From positions 120,512 through 184,511 of the forward strand of contig JAFABV010000028.1 in assembly GCA_023425865.1 (NCBI GenBank): DNA of 64,000 nt, given 5' to 3'. The notes under the pieces were generated by a model. That model ran no database searches. It saw nothing but the letters and a program-made list of their open reading frames with translations, and was not told the origin of the DNA. Within the stretch, counting starts at the first letter, position 1. Every line of letters starts with the position of its first letter. The DNA comes from Bacteroidota bacterium (GTDB lineage Bacteria > Bacteroidota > Bacteroidia > Bacteroidales > Bacteroidaceae). This document shows, one piece after another, positions 8,155 through 16,612 of this stretch. The position numbers and the translations under genes are program-made.

Positions 8155-10125
8155 ATGGAATATGGATTCGTAAAAGTGGCGAGTGCGGTGCCCGTCGTAA
8201 AGGTGGCCGACTGCCTGCAAAACATCAAGGAGATCGAGTCGCTCATCGCCCAGGCCGAAGGCAGGGGCGTGGAACTCATCGTTTTCCCCGAGCTGTGTGT
8301 CACCGGGTACACTTGTCAAGACCTCTTTCGTCAGCAGTTGCTCATCGACGCGGCAGAACACGGCCTGATGAAGCTGCTCGACTTCACCCGCCAGCTCGAC
8401 ATCATTTCCGTGGTGGGACTGCCCGTGGTGGTAGGGGGCATGTTGCTCAACTGCGCGGCGGTGATACAGCATGGCACCATCCTCGGATTGGTGCCCAAGA
8501 CTTACCTGCCCAACTACAACGAATTCTATGAGAAGCGTTGGTTTGCTTCTGCTCAGGATTTGAATCCCACCGAAATACATTATGCAGGGCATAGTGTCAT
8601 CATCACTCCCGACCCGCAGCTCTTCCGCACATGCGAGGGTATGACTTTTGGCGTTGAGATTTGTGAGGATGTGTGGGCTCCCACGCCTCCCAGCAACCGG
8701 TTGGCATTGGCTGGGGCGGAAATCGTGTGCAACCTTTCGGCCAGCAACGAGCTGATAGGCAAGCATGCCTATCTCAAGAGTCTGTTGGCACAACAGAGCG
8801 CCCGCACCATCAGCGGATATATCTACAGCAGTGCGGGCTATGGTGAGAGTACGCAGGATGTGGTCTATGGCGGCAATGCCATGATTTATGAAGACGGTAA
8901 GCTGCTGGCTGAAGGCAATCGCTTTGCCATTGATAGCCAGATGCAGGTGGCGCAGATAGATGTTGAGCGCCTGCGCGGTGACCGTCGCAACAATACGACC
9001 TTTGTCAATGCCCAGCGTAGTATACATACGCAGGTCATGCGTATCGTACACGCTATCACTACGACGCCGCGCGACTTTGTGCTTGAGCGCGAGGTCAACC
9101 CGTTGCCCTTCATTCCTACTGACAATGATATGGAGGCGTCGTGCGATGAGATCTTCAATATTCAGGTCATGGGCTTGGCCAAGCGACTGGCACACACGCG
9201 CAGCACAAAGGTGGTGGTTGGCGTGAGTGGCGGATTAGATTCTACCTTGGCGCTGCTGGTATGTGTCAAGACTTTCGACAAGCTCAAGCTTGACCGCCGG
9301 GGTATAGTAGGTGTCACCATGCCGGGGTTTGGTACCACCGACCGCACCTACCGCAATGCCATCGAACTCATGAAGAGCCTGGGTGTGACCATTCGTGAGA
9401 TCAGTATCGCCAAGAGCGTCACGCAGCATTTTGAGGACATTGGGCACGACATCAACATACACGATGTCACCTATGAGAACGCACAGGCACGTGAGCGCAC
9501 GCAGATACTCATGGACTTGTCTAACAAGGTGGGTGGACTGGTCATTGGTACGGGCGACCTCTCCGAACTGGCCCTCGGCTGGGCCACCTACAATGGTGAC
9601 CACATGTCGATGTACGGTGTCAACGTATCTATACCTAAGACCCTTATACGCTATTTGGTTCGCTTTGTGGCGCAAACCATCGACGAGCAGTCGGCTGCCA
9701 CTTTATTGGATATCATCGATACGCCCATCTCGCCCGAGCTCATTCCTGCCGACCAAGATGGTAACATCACGCAGAAGACCGAAGACCTCGTGGGCCCCTA
9801 CGAGCTGCACGACTTTTTCCTCTATTACTTCCTGCGCCATGGTTTCCGTCCCTTCAAGATCTACTTGCTGGCCCAGAAGGCATTCGGTGAGACCCGGCAG
9901 GGCGAGCGTCGTGCGGGCACATATTCTGACGAGACCATCTTGCACTGGCTCAAGACCTTCTGCTCGCGCTTCTTCGCCCAGCAGTTCAAGCGCAGCTGTT
10001 TGCCCGACGGTCCGAAAGTGGGTTCGGTGAGCCTCAGTCCGCGTGGTGACTGGCGCATGCCTTCTGACGCTGTTGCCGCCCTGTGGCTGCAAGAAGTAGA
10101 GGCCATCGGCGCAACGCAAGGATAA
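8155..10125 (+). CDS. nadE: NadE, glutamine-dependent NAD synthetase
   Basis: 656-residue glutamine-hydrolysing NAD+ synthetase; it amidates deamido-NAD using ATP and glutamine in the cytoplasm. The N-terminal nitrilase-type glutaminase has its triad at Glu46 (VFPELC), Lys115 (LVPKTYLPN) and Cys170 (GVEICEDVW). The C-terminal synthetase domain carries the ATP PP-loop SGGLDS at residues 358-363 and ends with a long helical part. ATG 8155 (MEYGFVKVASA) is chosen because homologs begin at this point; an in-frame ATG at 8101 would add 18 untypical residues. The long glutaminase-fused form means ammonia comes from glutamine by an internal channel. Followed by a long gene-free stretch. Confidence 0.96.
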   Translation: MEYGFVKVASAVPVVKVADCLQNIKEIESLIAQAEGRGVELIVFPELCVTGYTCQDLFRQQLLIDAAEHGLMKLLDFTRQLDIISVVGLPVVVGGMLLNCAAVIQHGTILGLVPKTYLPNYNEFYEKRWFASAQDLNPTEIHYAGHSVIITPDPQLFRTCEGMTFGVEICEDVWAPTPPSNRLALAGAEIVCNLSASNELIGKHAYLKSLLAQQSARTISGYIYSSAGYGESTQDVVYGGNAMIYEDGKLLAEGNRFAIDSQMQVAQIDVERLRGDRRNNTTFVNAQRSIHTQVMRIVHAITTTPRDFVLEREVNPLPFIPTDNDMEASCDEIFNIQVMGLAKRLAHTRSTKVVVGVSGGLDSTLALLVCVKTFDKLKLDRRGIVGVTMPGFGTTDRTYRNAIELMKSLGVTIREISIAKSVTQHFEDIGHDINIHDVTYENAQARERTQILMDLSNKVGGLVIGTGDLSELALGWATYNGDHMSMYGVNVSIPKTLIRYLVRFVAQTIDEQSAATLLDIIDTPISPELIPADQDGNITQKTEDLVGPYELHDFFLYYFLRHGFRPFKIYLLAQKAFGETRQGERRAGTYSDETILHWLKTFCSRFFAQQFKRSCLPDGPKVGSVSLSPRGDWRMPSDAVAALWLQEVEAIGATQG

Positions 10126-10856
10126 ATGATGTCATGACATTCTCAATGGTGAGGCGCAAAGATTGTGGTAACACCGGTCTTTCGCCCCACCGCTTCATGC
10201 CTCGCATTTTCGCCGTGATGCCGGCATGATGTTGGCATGATGTCGGTCCCACGGTGTCTTGGCGAGGTCGTCGGCTTGCATGGGACGTTCAATCCTCGGC
10301 ATGGTATTTTTCCATAGCATCCGCAGGCGGATCAGGGATGATAGCCAGCGACAAACCTCCCTTTTGAACTCATCATCCCATACATTTTCATATTCGCCGA
10401 GGCCGTGCGGAGGTTGCCAACCTTATATAAGGATTGGATGGTTCTATATAGAATGACCGGATGGTTCTATATAGAACGATTGGATGGTTCTATATAGAAC
10501 GATTGGATGGTTTTATATAGAACGATTGGATGGTTCTATATAGAATGATAGGTTGTTTCGGGTAGAACCATAAAGCGTGGAAGTAGGGGCGAGGCATGTT
10601 TTCGACCGTAGAATCCGCGCAAAAGGGTGTTTGCCAACGGTGCATGACGTTGGTAAACAAGTGCGTGGGCTTATCCTTGTGTTATTTTGCCATGCCGTCT
10701 CATGCCCTCATCTTCGGGCCGTTACTCTGCAACTTTGTCTCACAATCTATCCCGTATACAGTCATTAATCGAGGTGTGGACAACGTAAAGTAACAAATAT
10801 TTCATACGTAACACATTTTTAATATCTCTTTTCATATCGCATTGGAATAATTTAAG
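10126..10856. other. Gene-free stretch between nadE and the TonB receptor
   Basis: About 730 bases with no convincing gene on either strand. It holds a short direct repeat GGCATGATG at 10223-10231 and 10234-10242, the 23-base tandem array at 10436-10573, and a 13-base word GGGCGAGGCATGT at 10587-10599 that recurs at 49084-49096 near another array. The last part is AT-rich and ends in the promoter for the TonB receptor. Confidence 0.8.
10436..10573. repeat. 23-base tandem array, copy 1 (five units plus end variant)
   Basis: Five head-to-tail units start at 10436, 10459, 10482, 10505 and 10528, each exactly 23 bases, with core GGATGGTTCTATATAGAA. Within each unit TTCTATATAGAA (TTTTATATAGAA in unit four) is a 12-base palindrome or near-palindrome. 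The sixth unit (10551-10573) replaces the TATATA core by GC-rich bases: TTCGGGTAGAA. A partial unit CCTTATATAAGG precedes the array at 10421-10432. The same design recurs at 28921, 39720 and 49263. Units touch each other, so this is a tandem repeat, not CRISPR. Confidence 0.93.
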
Positions 10857-10866
10857 TAATTTTGCA
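10857..10866 (+). promoter_or_regulatory. Bacteroidota -7 promoter element for the TonB receptor
   Basis: TAATTTTGCA matches the -7 consensus TAnnTTTG. Transcription should begin near 10872, leaving about 50 bases of leader before ATG 10924. No clear TTTG -33 box is present. Confidence 0.6.
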
Positions 10867-10923
10867 CTCAACAGGTAGTAAGAGGGGTAACCCCGAATGT
10901 TTTATTTAAATTTTATTAATCTT

Positions 10924-13900
10924 ATGCAGAAAAGACTGTACTTTCTGATGACCCTCATGCTGGTGTTTACCACCACGCTGATGGCTCAGATCACAACTTC
11001 TGGTATTAGTGGTAAGGTTACTGCAGAGGGAGAGAATGTGATCGGCGCGACCGTCGAGGCCGTTCATACACCTTCTGGCACACGCTATGTTGCAGTGACC
11101 AACGACAAGGGTATGTTTGCCATCAACGGTATGCGCGTGGGTGGACCCTACGAGGTGAAGATTGCCTACATCGGCTATGAAACCAAGGTAGTGAAGGATA
11201 TCACCTTGCAACTGGCCGAGACTTATAACCTCAACACCTCACTCTCTGAGGACGCTCAGCAGTTGGGCGAAGTGGTGGTCAGCGCCAAGGCCACCAAGTT
11301 CACCACCGAGAAGACAGGTGCATCGACCAATATCTCCAACCAGCAGATTGTCAATCTGCCCACGGTGAGCCGCAGCATCACTGACGTGACGCGTCTCTCA
11401 CCCTACGGCGGCAACGGCATGAGCTTTGCGGGTGTTGACGGACGTACAGCCAACTTCACGGTCGACGGTGCCAACTTCAACAACAACTTCGGTCTGAGCG
11501 ACAGGCTCCCCGGTGGTGGTAACCCCATCTCCTTAGACGCTATCGAAGAGTTGCAGGTGGTGATTGCTCCTTACGACGTGCGTCAGACCAACTTCATCGG
11601 CGGTGGCGTGAACGCCATCACCAAGTCGGGTACCAATACCTACAAGGGTAGTGCCTACATCTATCACCAGAACGAGAACCTGCGTGGCGACGCCATCGAG
11701 CGTGTGCAGATTCCCGGTGCACGCGACAAGGACCAGAGCACAACCTATGGCTTCACGCTCGGCGGTCCGATCCTGAAAGACAAGCTCTTCTTCTTTGTCA
11801 ACGGTGAGATGCAGAAGAAACCCACGGTGGTGAACCGCTGGAGGGGCTCTGAAGACGGTGTGGCCGACGAGACCAACTATATCTCTCGTACCACGCTCAG
11901 CGACCTGCAGACCGTTTCAGACTATGTGTTGCAGAAGTACGGCTACCATACCGGTTCATATACCAGCTTCCCGGCTGACGAAAACAACTACAAGATTCTG
12001 GCCCGCCTCGACTGGAACATCAACACGATGCACCGTCTGGCTCTGCGATACAACTACACCAAGAACCGCGCTTGGAACTCGCCCAACGCCTCGTCGATGG
12101 ACGGTGGCACACGTATGAGCGGCGCGCGTATGTCGCAGTACTCCATGTCGTATGCCAACTCGATGTATGCCATGGATAACATTGTACATTCGTTCTCTTT
12201 CGACCTCAACAGCCGTCTGTCTGAGAGCCTCTCTAACCAGTTCCTGGCCACCTACTCGGTGCTCAACGACCTGCGTGCCTCTGATTCAGACGAGTTCCCC
12301 TTCATCGACATCCTGAAAGATGGACAGGCCTATCTGTCTCTGGGTTACGAGCTCTTCACTTGGAACAACGCCGTACATAATAAGGTGTGGAACGTGAAAG
12401 ATGAGCTTACCTGGTATAAGGGCAATCACCGCATCATTGGCGGTGTGGCCTACGAGCACAAGATGGCCGACAACCAGTATATGCGTAATGGTACGGGCTA
12501 TTACCGTTACAGCAGTATCGAAGACTTCCTCACGGGTGCCGCCCCTGAGATTGTGAACCTGACCTACGGCTACAACGGTGAGGGCTCGCCCGCTGCCCGC
12601 GTGACCACCAACAAGATTGGTGTGTACGGACAGGACGAGTGGACCATCAACCCCAACTTCAAGCTCACCTACGGCATCCGTATCGACGGTCTGTTCTTCA
12701 ACAACGGCGACCTGATGACCAATCAGGCCATCTACAACCTTGACTACGACGGTCGTCACATCGACACCGGCAAGTGGCCTTCGGCTAACCTCATCTTCTC
12801 GCCCCGTCTGGGCTTCACCTGGGACGTGCTGGGCGACAAGACCCTCAAGGTGCGCGGTGGTACGGGCCTCTTCGCAGGCAACCTGCCTCTGGTGTTCTTC
12901 ACCAACATGCCTACCAACGGCGGTATGGTGCAGTACCAGGCACAGATCAACGGCACCTCTACGCCCATCAAAACCTATACCGGAGCAACGGTTACGGGTT
13001 CTAATGGTAAGAGCTATGTGGACATGAGCCAGTTTGCTGGCGGTCTGGTGACCGATGCCAACGGCCGCGCTACGATAGCTGCCCTCTACGACAAGCTCGC
13101 CTCGATGGGTTATCCCACCACCATCTCTCCTGAAGACGGTACTGTGCCTTCAGCCATCGCCGCTGTAGACCCCGACTTCAAGATGCCGCAGGTGTGGAAG
13201 ACCTCGGTGGCTGTCGACTATGCCCTTCCCGTGTCGTTCCCCTTCACCGTATCGGTGGAAGGTATCTTCAACAAGACCCTCAATGGTGTGTCAATCTCCG
13301 ACTGGAGTATCCCCTCGGTGGGTGGCTTCGCCCGCTTCAACGGTGTGGACAACCGTCCCATCTATCCCACGGGCTATCGCACCAACACCAAGGCATTCGT
13401 GCTTGAGAACACCAGCCGTGGCTACGGATGGTCTACGAGCATCGAGCTTAACGCCCGTCCTACTGATTGGCTCAGCCTGATGGCAGCATATACGCACACG
13501 GTGAATAAGGAGGTGACCGGTATGCCGGGCTCGAACGCGGAGTCGGCCTTCACCTATGTGCCCACCGTGCAGGGACCGAACAATATCAAGTTGCACAACT
13601 CGCAGTATGTGACGCCCGACCGTCTGGTGGCTTCGCTCACTGCCCACGATAAGAGCGGCAACCACTACAGCCTGATTTATGAGGGTTGGCGCGGTGGTTA
13701 CAACTACTCGTACATGACCGTAAACGACATGAATAGCGACGGTTACAACTACGATGCTCTGTATGTGCCAACCGATCAGCAGGTGGCCGATGGGCTCTTC
13801 CGCTTCAAGAGCGAGGACGACAAGACCCGCTTCATGGACTATGTACACAACAACGATTACCTCAAGGGTCGTCAGGGCAATTATGCTGAGGCTTACAGCC

Positions 13901-14229
13901 TCTACTCTCCTTGGGTTCACCGTATCGACTTCAGCTACAAGCACGACTTCAAGCTCAACATTGGCGCCACCAAGCACGCCCTGCAGCTGAGCTTCGATAT
14001 AAAGAACCTGATGAACCTCTTCAACTCGAGCTGGGGTGTGGCCAAGTATCTCAATCCTGAGATTGGCACCGACCCACGCATCTTGAAGTATGAGGGTGTA
14101 GACGCTGAGGGCTATGCCATCTTCTCTACGCCGGCTTCTATCAGCGGCAGCACCAAGACCTTCGTGCCCAACCACTCACTCGGCCAGTGCTGGTATGCCT
14201 CTATCGGTATCAAGTACATGTTCAACTAA
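10924..14229 (+). CDS. Oar-like TonB-dependent outer-membrane receptor
   Basis: 1101-residue outer-membrane protein. A signal peptide ends at about LMAQ; then a carboxypeptidase-like regulatory beta-sandwich (ISGKVTAEGENVIGATVEA, about residues 20-105), a TonB plug (about 110-230, with SITDVTRLSPYGGNGMSFAG and TNFIGGGVNAITKSG) and a 22-strand barrel ending in an aromatic-hydrophobic terminus, SIGIKYMFN. This is the Oar/OmpA-like TonB receptor type, distinct from SusC in lacking the SusC signature box. ATG 10924 (MQKRLYFLM) is preferred over 10897 because it starts the signal peptide cleanly. An 18-base gap leads to a lipoprotein gene, its likely surface partner. Substrate unknown; energy comes from TonB-ExbBD. 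Confidence 0.92.
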   Translation: MQKRLYFLMTLMLVFTTTLMAQITTSGISGKVTAEGENVIGATVEAVHTPSGTRYVAVTNDKGMFAINGMRVGGPYEVKIAYIGYETKVVKDITLQLAETYNLNTSLSEDAQQLGEVVVSAKATKFTTEKTGASTNISNQQIVNLPTVSRSITDVTRLSPYGGNGMSFAGVDGRTANFTVDGANFNNNFGLSDRLPGGGNPISLDAIEELQVVIAPYDVRQTNFIGGGVNAITKSGTNTYKGSAYIYHQNENLRGDAIERVQIPGARDKDQSTTYGFTLGGPILKDKLFFFVNGEMQKKPTVVNRWRGSEDGVADETNYISRTTLSDLQTVSDYVLQKYGYHTGSYTSFPADENNYKILARLDWNINTMHRLALRYNYTKNRAWNSPNASSMDGGTRMSGARMSQYSMSYANSMYAMDNIVHSFSFDLNSRLSESLSNQFLATYSVLNDLRASDSDEFPFIDILKDGQAYLSLGYELFTWNNAVHNKVWNVKDELTWYKGNHRIIGGVAYEHKMADNQYMRNGTGYYRYSSIEDFLTGAAPEIVNLTYGYNGEGSPAARVTTNKIGVYGQDEWTINPNFKLTYGIRIDGLFFNNGDLMTNQAIYNLDYDGRHIDTGKWPSANLIFSPRLGFTWDVLGDKTLKVRGGTGLFAGNLPLVFFTNMPTNGGMVQYQAQINGTSTPIKTYTGATVTGSNGKSYVDMSQFAGGLVTDANGRATIAALYDKLASMGYPTTISPEDGTVPSAIAAVDPDFKMPQVWKTSVAVDYALPVSFPFTVSVEGIFNKTLNGVSISDWSIPSVGGFARFNGVDNRPIYPTGYRTNTKAFVLENTSRGYGWSTSIELNARPTDWLSLMAAYTHTVNKEVTGMPGSNAESAFTYVPTVQGPNNIKLHNSQYVTPDRLVASLTAHDKSGNHYSLIYEGWRGGYNYSYMTVNDMNSDGYNYDALYVPTDQQVADGLFRFKSEDDKTRFMDYVHNNDYLKGRQGNYAEAYSLYSPWVHRIDFSYKHDFKLNIGATKHALQLSFDIKNLMNLFNSSWGVAKYLNPEIGTDPRILKYEGVDAEGYAIFSTPASISGSTKTFVPNHSLGQCWYASIGIKYMFN

Positions 14230-14247
14230 TATTAAGGATCATACATT

Positions 14248-15765
14248 ATGAAATTAAAAAATATCATTCCTGCGCTGCTGGCATCCGTGGCTCTGTGCTT
14301 CGTGGGATGCTCAGATGATGAAACGCCTACGTTGCTCGACGAGGTGCAGGTATCGTCATCCTATATCTCGCTGCCTATGGAGGGTGGTGACACCACATTT
14401 ACCGTGACGGCTAAGGGTGACTGGAAAATCGAGAAGGTGATGACCAAGAAGGACTCGGTGAAATGGCTGACGATTTCTGACACACTTGGAACAGCGGGTG
14501 AGAAGGAGGTAAAGCTCTCAGCCCCCAAGACGCTCGATGGTCGCACGGCAGAGCTGTTGCTCACATGTAACGGCAAGGTACAGCATATCAATGTGATTCA
14601 GGGCTTGGCTACGGTATCGTCGGCCACCTGTGCCGAGGTGATTGCCGGTCCCGACAGTAAGACTTACCAGGTGACGGGTACGGTGACGGCCATTGCCAAC
14701 ACCACCTACGGCAACTGGTATCTCACCGACAAGACGGGTACCATTTATATCTATGGTACGCTCGACGCCAAGGGTGCCGAGAAGAATTTCTCCAGCCTCG
14801 GGCTTGAGGTGGGCGACGAGGTGACCGTGCAGGGTCCCAAGACCACCTATGGCACTACCGTGGAGCTGGTGAATGTGACGGTGATCAAGATCAACAAGTC
14901 GCTTATCAAGGTTGACTCTGTCAAGACTGCGGAGCTGCCACTTGAGGGTGGCGTGGCTACGGCTTACCTCACCTGCAAGGGTCAGGGTGTGTCGGTCGAC
15001 ATTCCCGAGGACGCACAGTCGTGGCTCAGCATCCAGTCGATACAGCAGTCGGGTACAAGCGCCGTGGTGAAGTTTAAGGCTGCCGCCAATGCCGGTGGCG
15101 ACCGTAAAACCACGCTGACCTTCCACACTACTGACGGCTCAAAGGATTATACCTCGCAGACCACACTCACGCAGGCCGGTGCCATCCTGGCCGTGACCGT
15201 CGCCGACTTCAATGCGGCCGCTGTCAGCGATACGCAGTATCGTCTGAATGGCGTGGTGTCAAGGATTGTGGATGCCGCCAAGGGACGTTTCTATATCAAG
15301 GACCATACGGGTGAGACATACGCTTACAACCTCAACGTAGGCGGCAAGACCGTGAAGGTGGGCGATATTGTTACCGTGGTGGGTAAGCGCGGTGAGTACA
15401 AGGGCGTGGCCCAGCTGGTAAACGGTACGCTGGAGAGCCTATCGGCTGTCAGCACCATCAGTATCAGCGACTTCCGTAACCTGCCCGACGACAAGACGGC
15501 CTACTATCTCATCTCGGGTACGGTGGGTGCACCTACGGAGAGCGGCACGAAGTACGACCTTGTACAGTATGGCAACTTCAACCTCACTGATGCCACTGGC
15601 TCGGTGTACATCTACGGTGTTACTGAGGGCTGGAACGGCGCTAAGGGCACCTTCGGTAACCTGGGTGTGAAGGAGGGCGACACGCTGACCATCCTTGCCT
15701 ACAAGACCAGCTACAAGGGTTTGGTCGAGGCTGTGGGAGTATATCTCTCGCATACAGCCAACTGA
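14248..15765 (+). CDS. Surface lipoprotein with BACON and OB-fold repeats
   Basis: 505-residue lipoprotein. The signal peptide ends in FVG-Cys21, followed by SDDE, an acid-rich run typical of surface-exposed Bacteroidota lipoproteins. By my reading it holds a BACON-like domain (about 35-118), an OB-fold-like domain (about 125-215, WYLTDKTGTIYIYG), a second BACON-like domain (about 220-310), and two more OB-like domains (about 316-400, FYIKDHTGETYAY; about 403-505, FNLTDATGSVYIYG). BACON domains are often linked to glycan binding and OB folds to nucleic acid or oligosaccharide binding; neither is proven here. It is co-transcribed with the TonB receptor and ends before a strong terminator. Confidence 0.85.
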   Translation: MKLKNIIPALLASVALCFVGCSDDETPTLLDEVQVSSSYISLPMEGGDTTFTVTAKGDWKIEKVMTKKDSVKWLTISDTLGTAGEKEVKLSAPKTLDGRTAELLLTCNGKVQHINVIQGLATVSSATCAEVIAGPDSKTYQVTGTVTAIANTTYGNWYLTDKTGTIYIYGTLDAKGAEKNFSSLGLEVGDEVTVQGPKTTYGTTVELVNVTVIKINKSLIKVDSVKTAELPLEGGVATAYLTCKGQGVSVDIPEDAQSWLSIQSIQQSGTSAVVKFKAAANAGGDRKTTLTFHTTDGSKDYTSQTTLTQAGAILAVTVADFNAAAVSDTQYRLNGVVSRIVDAAKGRFYIKDHTGETYAYNLNVGGKTVKVGDIVTVVGKRGEYKGVAQLVNGTLESLSAVSTISISDFRNLPDDKTAYYLISGTVGAPTESGTKYDLVQYGNFNLTDATGSVYIYGVTEGWNGAKGTFGNLGVKEGDTLTILAYKTSYKGLVEAVGVYLSHTAN

Positions 15766-15803
15766 TCTGCAAAGATAAGATAGCAATAGAATAACTATGA
15801 TAT

Positions 15804-15840
15804 AAAAGAGGTACGATCCGACAGGGATTGTACCTCTTTT
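15804..15840 (+). terminator. Intrinsic terminator of the TonB receptor-lipoprotein operon
   Basis: AAAAGAGGTAC at 15804-15814 pairs perfectly with GTACCTCTTTT at 15830-15840; ATCC and GGAT extend the stem inside. The right arm ends in TTTT. It lies 39 bases after the lipoprotein stop. Confidence 0.9.
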
Positions 15841-15879
15841 ATATTAGTGGTGTTTCTATTGTAAAAAAACGGCGGATGA

Positions 15880-15911
15880 TTGACATATTCCCGAGTAATT
15901 GCTTACCTTTG
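15880..15911 (+). promoter_or_regulatory. Promoter of the cupin gene
   Basis: TTGACA at 15880-15885 and TACCTTTG at 15904-15911, 18 bases apart, match the Bacteroidota -33/-7 layout. Predicted start of transcription is near 15917, leaving about 22 bases before ATG 15939. Confidence 0.65.
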
Positions 15912-15938
15912 TGTTTAGCTATTAAACATTTATAGACA

Positions 15939-16274
15939 ATGATTATTGATTTTGACAACATTCCCGAAGCCCACCTCATGGACTTTAAGGGCGGCAATGG
16001 ACCGCTCGACACCCGCAATTATGTAGATGACAAGGTAAAAATAATGTATTCTACCTTACGCCCAGGATCGGTTACAGGTGAGCACACGCACGAAGGTAAC
16101 TGCGAGATTATCTTTGTAATCAGTGGTGTGGCCACGTTCCACTACGATGGTAAGGTGGAGGAGTGCCGTGCCGGGCAATGCCACTACTGTCCGGAAGGGC
16201 ATTCACATCATATGGAAAATCTTACCGACCACGATTTGGTGTACTTCGCCATTGTGCCTGAGCATCATCTTTAA
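15939..16274 (+). CDS. Small cupin-domain protein
   Basis: 111-residue single-domain cupin. The metal-binding motif appears as GEHTHEGNCEIIFVISG followed by the second box PEGHSHHMEN, giving His, His, Glu and His as likely ligands of a bound metal. Proteins of this size are often sugar isomerases, dioxygenases or sensors; the sequence does not tell which. It has its own promoter and stands alone. The stop codon overlaps the stop codon of the converging gene on the other strand by two bases. Confidence 0.85.
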   Translation: MIIDFDNIPEAHLMDFKGGNGPLDTRNYVDDKVKIMYSTLRPGSVTGEHTHEGNCEIIFVISGVATFHYDGKVEECRAGQCHYCPEGHSHHMENLTDHDLVYFAIVPEHHL

Positions 16275-16498
16275 GGTTGTTTTGTAACGTCGTCTGGTGT
16301 AACGGGCTGGCCTGGGGTGTAACAATGGTTACGTTCCTTAGGCTGCCATTGCCTGATGGCTTTTTTGGAGCAGGATTGGTGTAACTTGCAGCCATGGCAA
16401 GGACTTCCGGCGTTTTTGACAAGGTATGCGATACGCCAGCCCACATAACCGATGCAGGCCAGTAAGACGAGGGTGATGATTATATATTGTAGTACCAT
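16271..16498 (-). CDS. Small Cys-rich membrane protein (FeoB-associated type)
   Basis: 75-residue protein with one N-terminal membrane helix (LQYIIITLVLLACIGYVGWRI) and a Cys motif, SPCHGCKLHQSC, just after it, then a basic soluble tail. The layout of one helix followed by CxxC-x4-C resembles the FeoB-associated Cys-rich membrane protein family, but no feoAB is in this window. It has a clear -7 element at 16524-16531 and a 20-base leader, which supports a real gene. It converges on the cupin gene, the two stop codons overlapping. The function is unknown. Confidence 0.7.
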   Translation of the reverse strand: MVLQYIIITLVLLACIGYVGWRIAYLVKNAGSPCHGCKLHQSCSKKAIRQWQPKERNHCYTPGQPVTPDDVTKQP

Positions 16499-16523
16499 CT
16501 TGGTTTATGTCATGATTTCATGG

Positions 16524-16531
16524 CAAAGATA
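16524..16531 (-). promoter_or_regulatory. -7 element of the Cys-rich membrane protein gene
   Basis: On the minus strand TATCTTTG, with predicted transcription start near 16518, about 20 bases before the ATG at 16498. Confidence 0.6.
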
Positions 16532-16574
16532 GTAATCTATTATGGGAAAGTTTGCTGGTTCATGTTTTTTTCTT

Positions 16575-16582
16575 TATATTTG
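16575..16582 (+). promoter_or_regulatory. -7 element of manC
   Basis: TATATTTG, with predicted start near 16588 and about 25 bases of leader before ATG 16613. Confidence 0.6.
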
Positions 16583-16612
16583 TCGAAAATATAATCAATT
16601 TTAGGTATACGA

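Noticed and set aside
8089..9195. Long minus-strand open frame opposite nadE
   Set aside because: It lies fully inside nadE, whose motifs are complete, and its translation shows no family signature. It is a shadow of codon use on the other strand.
10436..10573. CRISPR array
   Set aside because: Repeats touch each other with a 3-base linker and no unique spacers, and no cas gene is in the window. It is a plain tandem repeat.
13291..14175. 294-codon minus-strand open frame opposite the TonB receptor
   Set aside because: Antisense to the barrel region; composition explained by the codon pattern of the real gene.
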